NCBI GenBank assembly: GCA_946188175.1
Contig: CAMHUJ010000077.1
Location: 1 to 7,348 of the forward strand
Direction of reading: 5' to 3'
Length of the DNA: 7,348 nucleotides
DNA from: an uncultured Ruminococcus sp.
GTDB lineage: Bacteria > Bacillota > Clostridia > Oscillospirales > Ruminococcaceae
How positions within the stretch are numbered: the stretch's first letter is position 1; every line of letters begins with the position of its first letter. Made by a program: the position numbers and the translations under genes. Below the pieces are notes generated by a model that saw only the letters and a program-made list of their open reading frames with translations, was not told where the DNA came from and did not search any database. Shown here one piece after another: positions 1 through 6,363 of the stretch.

Positions 1-690
1 TTACCGTCTCACTTGTGACGATTTGCGTCGTCACCGTTTCACTTGTCGTGGTCGGCGTCGTGACTGTCTCACTTGTGGTGGTCGGCGTTGTGACCGTCTC
101 ACCGGTAGTGGTCGTTGTCGTGACCGTCTCACTGGTGGCGGTCGGCGTTGTGACCGTCTCACTGGTGGTGGTCGGCATTGTGACCGTTTCACTTGTGGCG
201 GTCGTCGTTGTGACCGTTTCACTTGTGGTGCTCGTCGTTGTTACCGTCTCACTTGTGACGATTTGCGTCGTCACCGTTTCACTTGTCGTGGTCGGTGTCG
301 TCACTGTCTCACTTGTCGTGCTCGGCATTGTCACCGTCTCACTTGTCGTGCTCGTCGTTGTGAACGTTTCACTTGTGGTGGTCGTCGTTGTGACCGTTTC
401 ACTTGTGGCGGTCGCCGTTGTGACCGTCTCACTTGTCGTGGTCGGCGTCGTGACCGTCTCACTGGTGGTGGTCGGCGTCGTGACTGTCTCACCGGTGGTT
501 GTCGGTGTTGTGACTGTCTCACTGGTGGTGGTCGGCGTTGTGACCGTTTCACTCGTCGTGGTCGGTGTCGTGACCGTCTCACTTGTGGTGGTCGTCGTTG
601 TGACTGTCTCACTTGTGGTAGTCGGCGTTGTGACTGTCTCACTTGTGGTGGTCGGCGTCGTGACTGTCTCACTTGTGGTGGTCGGTGTTG
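1..690 (-). repeat. Tandem 30-bp / decapeptide array, 23 copies, open at left edge
   Basis: The hexamer GTCTCA or GTTTCA (plus strand) recurs at exact 30-base spacing from position 6 to 666, giving 23 in-register units. On the coding strand each encodes a decapeptide near TTSETVTTPT or TTSETVTTTT. Variants include QIVTSETVTT (twice) and SETFTT. The array continues past the window. Third-position differences between units show they are not all recent copies, though some blocks are nearly identical. The protein segment is expected to be an extended, hydroxyl-rich stalk. Confidence 0.92.
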
Positions 691-3118
691 TGCTTGTTTC
701 CGTGGTGATACGCGGGGTTGTCACGGTTCCGGTTGTGGTCGTGACCGGCTCACGCGTCGTCGTGACGGTCGTTTCTGTTACACTCGGCTCGGTGCGCGTC
801 GTAAAGGTCAGACTGGTGCTGGTCTGCGATGTGACCGTTTCATATGCGGTGCTTGCCGTCGTGCGCGGTTCCGTTTCGGAACGCCGCGTTGTGGTTGCGG
901 TATATGCTGCGGTTGTCGTTGTCACGGTCGTCTCCGGCGTCGTGCGCGTTGTGAAGGTCTGACTGGTTGTTGTCGGTTCCGTGAACGTTGTTGCCGCAGA
1001 GCCGGTTGTTGTGCCGGTCGATGCGGTGGTATGCGTCGTTGTCACGGTACCGGATGTCGTCGAAGTCGCAGCCGCGGTCGTTGCAGACGTTGTCGCGGTA
1101 CTGGTTGCAGTTGTTGTCGTCACGGTACCGGTGGTTGTGGTAGTCGTCGTGGTTGTGGTGGTCGTAGTTGTGGTCGTTGTTGTTGTTGTGGTCGTTGTGG
1201 TGGTAGTCGTTGTTGTTGTGGTGGTAGTTGTTGTAGTCGTGGTAGTCGTCGTGGTTCCTTCGATCTCAAACTGCACCAGACGTCTGCCGGTATAATTTCC
1301 GATGCCGTCTACATATGCATCCGCGGTGCCGGGCTGCAAATTATTCCGGTACGAAACCGTATAATCCTTCTCCGGAATCAGCGCTTTCTCCGGATCACCC
1401 GCATAGGCGCGCACTTCCGGACAGATTTTTTCGCCGTTTTCGGTGAATGTGTCACCGTCGATCTCAATGCGGCTGATCGGTGCAGGAGAGATGCTGAACG
1501 GAATCCGGTATTCGCCGGTGACATTGCCTTTGCCCGTGATCACGGCGGCTGCTTCGCCTGCATTGACATTGTCCTCATAGCTGATCGTATAGTCTTCCGT
1601 TTGCAGGGTATAGCCGTTTTTCAGTCTGACCGTAACGCCGGGGGTATGTGCCGTGCCGTCATACCGATAGGGTTCGGTATTCGTCGTTTCTGCGGTCAGC
1701 ACATCCTTCAGATCGGCAGGCAGAATCGTGAACGAGCCCTCTGCGGTGCCGGTATAATTGCCCCTGAATGTGACCTTGACCTTTGCCGTTCCGGCGTTCT
1801 GATTGTCCGAGAAGGAATAGGTATAGGCACTCCGCGGCAGATCATTTTCGCCGAGCGAAACCATAACCTCCGGCGCATAGATCGCTCTGCCGTCAAAGGT
1901 CACGGTCGAAAAGGCGGTTCTGACCTTTGCGGTCTTACTGATATCCACCGGAAGAATATCAAAACTGAGCGTGACCGTGCCCTGATATATTCCGGTGCCG
2001 GTGAGCTTGACAGTGCCCTTGCCGCAGTCCGTATTTTCGCCGTATACGGCAAAGAATGTATCACCCTCGATCAGCTTCGGCTGATTCACCGCCGTGACCT
2101 TTGGCTGGATCGGGCTGCCGGTATAGGCAAATGCATCCGCTTCGAGTTTGAACATCGACGCTGTCAGCTTTGCCGGATTGATCCGGAAGGATGCAGACAG
2201 GGAACCGGTATAATCGCCCTTGCCCTTTGCGGTAACGGTTGCCGTACCGGGGTCTGTGTTGTCTGCATATTCCAGCGTGAAATCAGTCTCCGGATTGAGC
2301 TTGCTGTAATTTGCAGTGACGGATGCAGCCGGTGTGACCGCCTCGCCCGTCCAGTCATATGCCGACGGCGAAACAGTGATCGTATCCGTTGTTCTGAAGG
2401 GATACGGCTGAATCGTGAAGGTCAGCTCTGCGGTGCCGGTGTAATTGCCCTTGCCCTCGATCAGCGCCTTAGCAGTTCCGGCATGCAGATTATCCTGATA
2501 GGTGACCGTATAGTCGATGCCCTTGCGGAAGCTGACGCTGTCGGACCGCACGACCGCCGGCATGCGCTCGCTGCCGTTGAAGGTGTATTCGGTTACGGAC
2601 AGACTGAGCACCTCCGGATCCAGCGCTGCCGGCAGGATCTCATATTCCGCGGTAAAGGTTCCGGTATAGTTTCCGGTGAATTCCACGGTGACGGATGCGG
2701 TTCCGGCGTTGTATACATCGGAATATCTCCGGTTGAAGCCGCTCGTCAGCCGTTTGTCGCCGATGACTGCGGTCACGGCAGGCATATGGCTCTTGCCGTC
2801 GTAAACAGCGGAATCATATTCGAGCTCGATTTTGCAGGTATCCTCGGTGAGTGCGAGCGGGTCGATTGTAAAGCTCAGGGTCTTCTGTCCGGTATAGTTG
2901 CCTCTGCCGTAAACATAGACCGTCGCCGTGCCCTTGTTGGTATTGCCGCTATAGGTCAGTGTATAATCCTGCTCGGCGGTCAGAACGGTTTTGCCGTCCG
3001 GCGAGCAGACCTTCACAGCCGGTTTGATCGCTTCACCGGAATAGACAAACGGGCCTTCCTCCGCGATTTCCGCGATGAAATCGGCATCATCGGAAATGTT
3101 CAGCGCGGTGATCTGGAA
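1..3118 (-). CDS. Continuation of the giant surface protein: Ig-like repeats 4-11 and Thr-rich stalk (frameshifted, partial at left edge)
   Basis: I translated this frame by hand on the complement and found no stop from 3118 to the left edge, about 1,039 codons. It begins in mid-repeat with FQITALNIS, exactly completing Ig-like repeat 3, which the upstream ORF leaves unfinished. It carries repeats 4-11, each with features such as DYTVSYxDN, NAGTA, GxGNYTG and a closing FxIxP strand, then a poly-threonine run, a degenerate Thr-rich linker, and decapeptide repeats running out of the window. There is no independent start: the first in-frame GTG (3016) and ATG (2785) lack a ribosome site and fall inside repeats. 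It is therefore the C-terminal part of the gene starting at 5697, separated by a one-base frameshift or sequencing error. Any anchor, dockerin or other C-terminal domain would lie outside the window. The Thr stalk probably acts as an extended, possibly O-glycosylated spacer (inference). Confidence 0.8.
691..1129 (-). repeat. Degenerate Thr/Ser/Ala-rich linker
   Basis: About 146 codons of low-complexity sequence between the poly-Thr run and the regular decapeptide array. Threonine dominates, with interspersed Ala, Ser, Pro, Glu, Arg and a few aromatic residues. Loosely repeated phrases include GTVTTT, TFTTRT, PETTVTTT and TETTVTTT. They resemble decayed relatives of the decapeptide and suggest an older part of the same array. 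An extended disordered spacer is the likely role. Confidence 0.75.
1130..1255 (-). repeat. Poly-threonine tract, 42 consecutive Thr codons
   Basis: Directly after EGT at the end of the last Ig-like repeat, 42 successive codons all encode threonine, using ACC, ACA, ACG and ACT in mixed order. The mix of codons argues that the amino-acid run is maintained, not just a slipped trinucleotide repeat. It starts the stalk-like region and is followed by GTVTTTTATS. Confidence 0.9.
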
Positions 3119-3822
3119 ATAGATGCTTTCTGTCCTTTATACGCGCCGGTTCCGGTGATCGTGCCGTAAACTCTGCCTGCATTGGTATTGTTCTCCCAGC
3201 TGACCGTATAATCAATATCGGGGCGCAGGATGCGTTCGCCGTCCTTGAGGATGATCTCCGGCGCAACCGGATTTCCGGTATAGGGCGTTTTGCGTTCCGT
3301 ATCGAAATCCGGATCGGCAAATGCAGCCGTACAGCTTGAAAGATACAGATAATTCGGCGAGAATGTCTGCCCGATTGTGCCGGTATAATTGCCTTTGCCG
3401 CTGACATTGATCGTATTCTCGGTATATTCGCAGATATAATCCTGTCCGGCAGTGAGTTCATTGCCCTGATCGTCTTTGACCGTGATATCCGGCGTCAGGA
3501 CCTTGTCCGGATCGCGGTCGGGATTGGATAGGATCGTGATTCTGCCGGATTTCAGCTCCTGCGGCTGGATCGTGAACAGGATCTCCGATTTGCCGGTGAC
3601 ATAGAGGCTGTCCGGCAGGGCGGTCAGTGTGATTTTGCCCTTACCTGCGTTGATATTATCCGAATAGGCAGCGGTGAAATCGACGCCCTGCTGCAATTCG
3701 GTCTGTGTGCCGTCGGAACCGGTGACTGTGACCGTGAACTTCGGCTCATACGGCGATCCGTTGTATTTGCAAGCGGAATCGTTCACGGTGCAGTGAATGC
3801 TTGTCGCCGAGAGCGGCGTCAG
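1259..3822 (-). repeat. Eleven tandem Ig-like (MBG/YDG-style) domain repeats
   Basis: Eleven units of about 70-88 residues follow one another without linkers. Each has an aromatic residue before a Gly (YTG, YDG, FNG or YSG) followed by a Pro-containing strand, then DYTVxYxDN, NAGTAxV, GKGNYTG, and a closing FxIxP. Units begin near LTPLSAT (3822), QELKSGR, LYLSSCT, LNISDDA, LALTEDT, AALDPEV, YPFRTTD, AKLTASM, VDISKTA, ADLKDVL and APISRIE, and the last ends at 1259. Repeat 2 is shortened between its DYICEY and GKGNYTG segments, and repeat 5 has lost the DYTV motif. Such domains are common as structural stalks in large surface proteins of Bacillota. The exact Pfam family was not checked. The frameshift falls in the last strand of repeat 3. 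Confidence 0.8.
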
Positions 3823-5697
3823 CTTCGAGAGGATTTTCTGATAGGTATGCCCGCAGCCGGTGCAGTGATAGGTGATATGACCGTCCGTACTGCCGCTCGG
3901 CGGAACGGTCTCGGTGATCTCATAGCTGTGCTTCAGGCTGTATGAATAAACCTTTTCCGCAGACGGATTGTACTTCGGATAAATGCGCAGCTTAAAGCGC
4001 ACAGACTCCGGATCGAACTGTCCGATCTGAAAATACTGCTTGAAATCGGTGCTGTCGGGATCGACCGGCGTCAGATACTCTGCGCCCTCCGTGACCTCCA
4101 TGATATATTCCGAGCTTGTCACGCCGTCCGGCGCGGATGCTCTTGCGCGGACGATCAGCTGCTTGCCTGCATCCGCATTGTCGGGGAATCTGGTGGAATA
4201 GGAATTCGGGTTGTCGCTGGTTGTCCAGTAGGCATAGCAGGCGGTCGGGACGACAATCTGTTTCTCCTCGCCGCATTTTGTGCAGTGAAGCGTGACATTG
4301 CCTGCCTCGTCGGCTTCTGTCAGCTGCTCATACGCATGACCGCCCTTGTATACGACGGTATTGAGCGCGGTCGGGTTCTGCGCGTTCATGCTGTAAAGCG
4401 TGACGGTCTCATTGTTCCATGTATACCAGTAGATTTTGCCGTTTTTGACGACCGGTTCGCAGTCGGAGAGTGCGCCGTCAAATGTCTTGATCGTGCCGGA
4501 GGGCTTGCCTGTTTTGTCGAGCGTCGTATAGTTGACCTGACTGCCGCGCTGCCAGAGGACGGCAAAGGCATCGGTGCCGGTCTGCACGAGATACGGCGTC
4601 TGCCCCTTTTCGGTATCCTCTTTATAGTTCGTGACGGTCCAGCGCGAGACCGTGCCGCTTAAATTGCTCCGCGATACGGAAGCGATCATGATATTGCGCG
4701 TATAAGGGTCGGAGTAATTGCTCCAGTAATCGGCGATCTTATTCTGATTGATCGAATTATACGCGATGATATAGTTTGTGCTGCTCTTGGCAAATCCGCC
4801 GACGGATGCGCCGGTATAGTTGACCTCCGTCATATTATTGAAGTCAGCAGCATCCGTGAACGGCACCAGCGTGCAGCGTGTCGCGCCGGAGGAAGAAAGA
4901 TTGCCTTCCGTATAATCTGCTTTGAAGTAATCCAGCACAACGGCACGCGGATATGCGTCGCCGTGGCTGATCGTGACGGCATGCGTGCCGTCCAGCAGAA
5001 CAAACTGATTGAAGGAGTGGCTCGTATAGCCGATACCGTTTGCATCTGTATGGACGAGTCCGCTCATCGTGGACATTTTGATCTGAAATGCAAGATTCGC
5101 CTGATGTCCGCTGTACATTTCTCTGCCCATGTTCAGAATCAGCCATGTGCCGTCGTCGGCGCAGCGCAGCGTGCCCGCATCGAACGGACCGGTAATGCCC
5201 TTGCTTCCGGCGTTCAGCGAGCTGTTTTTGACGGATACATGCTTGACAAGCGTCCAGTCGCTGCTGTATTTTGCAATGTCCAGCACAGGCAGGGAATTGT
5301 CCTTATCCGGATTGTTCTGACCGGTAATCAGATAATAATTTCCGTCCTTGCCCGCATGGAACGCGCCCCAGACCGGCAGCTGCATGGTCACGGTCTTGCG
5401 CGATTGCAGCTTGAAATCCGAGGAGTAGTATTCGATCAGCGCCTTCGGATTTTCGCTGTCGGTGGCTTTGATCGCGCCGCCCTGTACGCGCATCCAGCCG
5501 GTGCCGGAGGGGACAAGGTCCGAGGTGGACGGTGCAGCCCAGCGGCTGTAATTGTGCCTGCCGATGTTGCTGCCGGAGAAGGTCTGGCAGTAGAGGTCGG
5601 AGTTTGCCGCCTCCGCCGGAACCGGTGCGGCAGGCACTGCAGTCAGGGTCAGTGCCGCTGCGGAAAGCATGGACAGCAGTCTTTGTTTCAGTTTCAT
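3100..5697 (-). CDS. Giant secreted repeat protein, N-terminal part (frame ends in Ig-like repeat 3)
   Basis: 865 codons from ATG at 5697 to TGA at 3100-3102. The start is supported by AAAGGAG nine bases upstream and by an immediate signal peptide: KLKQR, a hydrophobic core at about residues 7-20, and an AEA-A cleavage site near residue 30. Residues 32-450 are rich in aromatic and hydrophobic beta-strand patterns with Gly/Asp turns (for example YYLITGQ, TWLILNMG, AFAVLWQRG, KIYWYTW), suggesting a beta-propeller-like sensor or binding domain; I do not recognise the family. A CxxC ribbon-like motif lies at H454/C472/C475 and a second at H590/C612/C615, bracketing a domain of about 110 residues. 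From residue 626 Ig-like repeats begin: two whole ones and most of a third. The ORF ends abruptly inside repeat 3, and the missing sequence continues in another frame at 3118, so this is probably not the true C-terminus. Export to the cell surface is well supported; the molecular role is unknown. Confidence 0.85.
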   Translation of the reverse strand: MKLKQRLLSMLSAAALTLTAVPAAPVPAEAANSDLYCQTFSGSNIGRHNYSRWAAPSTSDLVPSGTGWMRVQGGAIKATDSENPKALIEYYSSDFKLQSRKTVTMQLPVWGAFHAGKDGNYYLITGQNNPDKDNSLPVLDIAKYSSDWTLVKHVSVKNSSLNAGSKGITGPFDAGTLRCADDGTWLILNMGREMYSGHQANLAFQIKMSTMSGLVHTDANGIGYTSHSFNQFVLLDGTHAVTISHGDAYPRAVVLDYFKADYTEGNLSSSGATRCTLVPFTDAADFNNMTEVNYTGASVGGFAKSSTNYIIAYNSINQNKIADYWSNYSDPYTRNIMIASVSRSNLSGTVSRWTVTNYKEDTEKGQTPYLVQTGTDAFAVLWQRGSQVNYTTLDKTGKPSGTIKTFDGALSDCEPVVKNGKIYWYTWNNETVTLYSMNAQNPTALNTVVYKGGHAYEQLTEADEAGNVTLHCTKCGEEKQIVVPTACYAYWTTSDNPNSYSTRFPDNADAGKQLIVRARASAPDGVTSSEYIMEVTEGAEYLTPVDPDSTDFKQYFQIGQFDPESVRFKLRIYPKYNPSAEKVYSYSLKHSYEITETVPPSGSTDGHITYHCTGCGHTYQKILSKLTPLSATSIHCTVNDSACKYNGSPYEPKFTVTVTGSDGTQTELQQGVDFTAAYSDNINAGKGKITLTALPDSLYVTGKSEILFTIQPQELKSGRITILSNPDRDPDKVLTPDITVKDDQGNELTAGQDYICEYTENTINVSGKGNYTGTIGQTFSPNYLYLSSCTAAFADPDFDTERKTPYTGNPVAPEIILKDGERILRPDIDYTVSWENNTNAGRVYGTITGTGAYKGQKASISRSPR
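3116..3121 (-). other. Frameshift site within Ig-like repeat 3
   Basis: On the coding strand the ORF reads GQKASI and then runs out of frame (SRSPR, stop). The next frame gives FQITAL, the expected closing strand. Adding one base to the short A run at 3117-3119 (T on the coding strand) gives GQKASIFQIT, which matches the length and pattern of GQKTLSFTID in the next repeat. No classical slippery heptamer is visible. The parsimonious reading is a single-base deletion or a base-calling error. Confidence 0.75.
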
Positions 5698-5706
5698 GCC
5701 GGATAA
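5698..5706 (-). promoter_or_regulatory. Spacer between ribosome site AAAGGAG (5707-5713) and ATG at 5697
   Basis: The complement reads AAAGGAG at 5713-5707, then nine bases, then ATG at 5697. This strong Shine-Dalgarno sequence at normal spacing fixes the start of the giant surface protein just ahead of its signal peptide. Confidence 0.8.
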
Positions 5707-5758
5707 CTCCTTTCTGTCTCATAGATGCGGTTCAGCAAATCAGAATGAAATTGTATTT

Positions 5759-5787
5759 ATTATACTATATTTTATCAGATTTTGCAA
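5759..5787 (-). promoter_or_regulatory. Sigma-A-type promoter for the surface-protein gene
   Basis: On the minus strand, TTGCAA (5787-5782), a 17-base spacer and a perfect TATAAT (5764-5759) lie in an AT-rich stretch. Transcription should begin near 5752, leaving a leader of about 55 bases before the ATG at 5697. The -35 matches TTGACA at five of six positions. Confidence 0.7.
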
Positions 5788-5856
5788 TAGTTTTCCTGAT
5801 ATTGATGAAGTTTTTTGCCCTGATAACGCGCTGCATGTCAGGCAGCCGGCGCATAC

Positions 5857-5886
5857 TGCACAAATCAGAATTGCATATCTTGTGCA
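5857..5886. repeat. Perfect 7-bp inverted repeat TGCACAA-N16-TTGTGCA
   Basis: The arms at 5857-5863 and 5880-5886 are exact reverse complements separated by 16 bases. There is no following T run, so a terminator is unlikely. It lies between the two divergent promoters, about 25 bases upstream of the rightward -35, where an activator or repressor site could sit. The function is unknown and chance occurrence is possible. Confidence 0.35.
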
Positions 5887-5911
5887 TTGTGCCAAATCGT
5901 ACCGGAACCCC

Positions 5912-5940
5912 TTGACATCTGCACGGTTCTGATGTATACT
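5912..5940 (+). promoter_or_regulatory. Sigma-A-type promoter for the GntR-ABC operon
   Basis: A perfect TTGACA at 5912-5917, a 17-base spacer and TATACT at 5935-5940 form a near-consensus promoter. Transcription should begin around 5947, about 45 bases before the GTG at 5992. The -10 and start region are overlapped by inverted-repeat sequence, as expected for a repressor-controlled promoter. Confidence 0.8.
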
Positions 5941-5959
5941 TAGTTACACAAGCAACTAA
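5933..5959. promoter_or_regulatory. Candidate operator of the GntR-type regulator
   Basis: Two overlapping inverted repeats cover the -10 and predicted start site. TTAGTT (5940-5945) pairs with AACTAA (5954-5959) across eight bases. An imperfect 18-base palindrome at 5933-5950 (TGTATACTT / AGTTACACA) has half-sites that match at six of nine positions. YtrA-type GntR repressors usually bind inverted repeats at their own promoter, so one of these is a plausible autoregulatory site. Which of the two is used cannot be decided from the sequence. Confidence 0.45.
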
Positions 5960-5973
5960 CCGATTAAGATTAC

Positions 5974-5980
5974 GGAAGGA
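5974..5980 (+). promoter_or_regulatory. Ribosome binding site for the GTG-started GntR gene
   Basis: GGAAGGA lies 11 bases before GTG at 5992. The spacing is slightly long but acceptable. The start gives a normal YtrA-family N-terminus, with the DTEPLFIQIAQWLED helix beginning near residue 8. Confidence 0.6.
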
Positions 5981-5991
5981 TGTGAGAAAAC

Positions 5992-6363
5992 GTGAAATAT
6001 CCGAGTTTCAATGACACAGAGCCGCTGTTCATACAGATTGCGCAGTGGCTCGAGGACAGGATCGTGACAGGTCAGATTCAGGCTGACGAACAGATTCCCA
6101 GCACGACCGAGCTTTCACAGGTGCTGAAAATCAATCCGGCGACCGTCCGCAAGGGCGTGAATCTGCTCGTCGAAAAGGGACTGGTCTACAAGAAAAGGGG
6201 AATGGGTATGTATGTTGCAGAACACGCGACGGAACATGTACGCGACGACCGCAGGGTCAAATTCTATGACGATTATATTGCACCGCTTCTTGCGGAGGCG
6301 CAGCGGCTCGGACTGTCGCGTGCCGATCTGATCGAAATGCTGAAAGGAGATGACGCGCAATGA
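5992..6363 (+). CDS. GntR-family transcriptional regulator, YtrA subfamily
   Basis: 123 residues with a GTG start. Residues 8-76 form the GntR winged helix-turn-helix: PLFIQIAQWLEDRIVTGQI opens the domain, IPSTTELSQVLKINPATVRKG holds the recognition helix, and LVEKGLVYKKRGMGMYV makes the wing. The remaining roughly 45 residues are a short helical tail (YDDYIAPLLAEAQRLGLSRADLIEML). That tail fits the YtrA subfamily, whose members lack a large ligand-binding domain and usually dimerise through it. It is the first gene of an operon, and its stop overlaps the ATG of the ABC ATPase (ATGA). By analogy with characterised YtrA-type systems it probably represses this operon through inverted repeats at the promoter at 5912-5940. 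The inducer is not evident; cell-envelope antibiotics induce some relatives. Confidence 0.92.
   Translation: MKYPSFNDTEPLFIQIAQWLEDRIVTGQIQADEQIPSTTELSQVLKINPATVRKGVNLLVEKGLVYKKRGMGMYVAEHATEHVRDDRRVKFYDDYIAPLLAEAQRLGLSRADLIEMLKGDDAQ

Larger units (their letters stand above)
5714..5991. other. Divergent intergenic region
   Basis: The noncoding stretch between the divergently transcribed surface-protein gene and the GntR-ABC operon. It is AT-rich at 5740-5815 and more GC-rich around 5826-5855. It holds one promoter for each direction, two sets of inverted repeats, and the ribosome site of the regulator. I see no convincing small gene, terminator or riboswitch in it. Confidence 0.7.

Noticed and set aside
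1..690. A CRISPR array, because of regularly spaced 30-base repeats
   Set aside because: Units are directly adjacent with no unique spacers, vary between copies, and form an open reading frame continuous with a surface protein.
15..1295. Plus-strand ORFs rich in Val (VVVGVVTVSLV repeats)
   Set aside because: These are shadow translations of the Thr codons on the opposite strand, where ACN becomes NGT and shifts to GTN. The regular 30-bp array is explained by the minus-strand decapeptide.
3100..3139. Programmed ribosomal frameshifting at the break in the surface-protein gene
   Set aside because: No slippery heptamer, Shine-Dalgarno-like stimulator or obvious downstream structure is visible, and a single missing base explains the break more simply.
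23..3169. A 1,048-codon plus-strand ORF antisense to the surface protein, with Arg/Cys-rich repeats (RRCDRLTCGG type)
   Set aside because: It is codon-for-codon the complement of the real minus-strand frame. It stays open only because the real gene hardly uses TTA, CTA or TCA codons. Its composition is implausible, and it has no signal, ribosome site or domain.
5857..5886. A rho-independent terminator between the divergent genes
   Set aside because: The inverted repeat has a short stem, a 16-base loop and no T run, and no gene ends here.
4963..5932. Plus-strand ORFs overlapping the 5' end of the surface-protein gene and the intergenic region
   Set aside because: They lie opposite a well-supported gene with a signal peptide and ribosome site, have no recognisable domains, and run across the minus-strand promoter.
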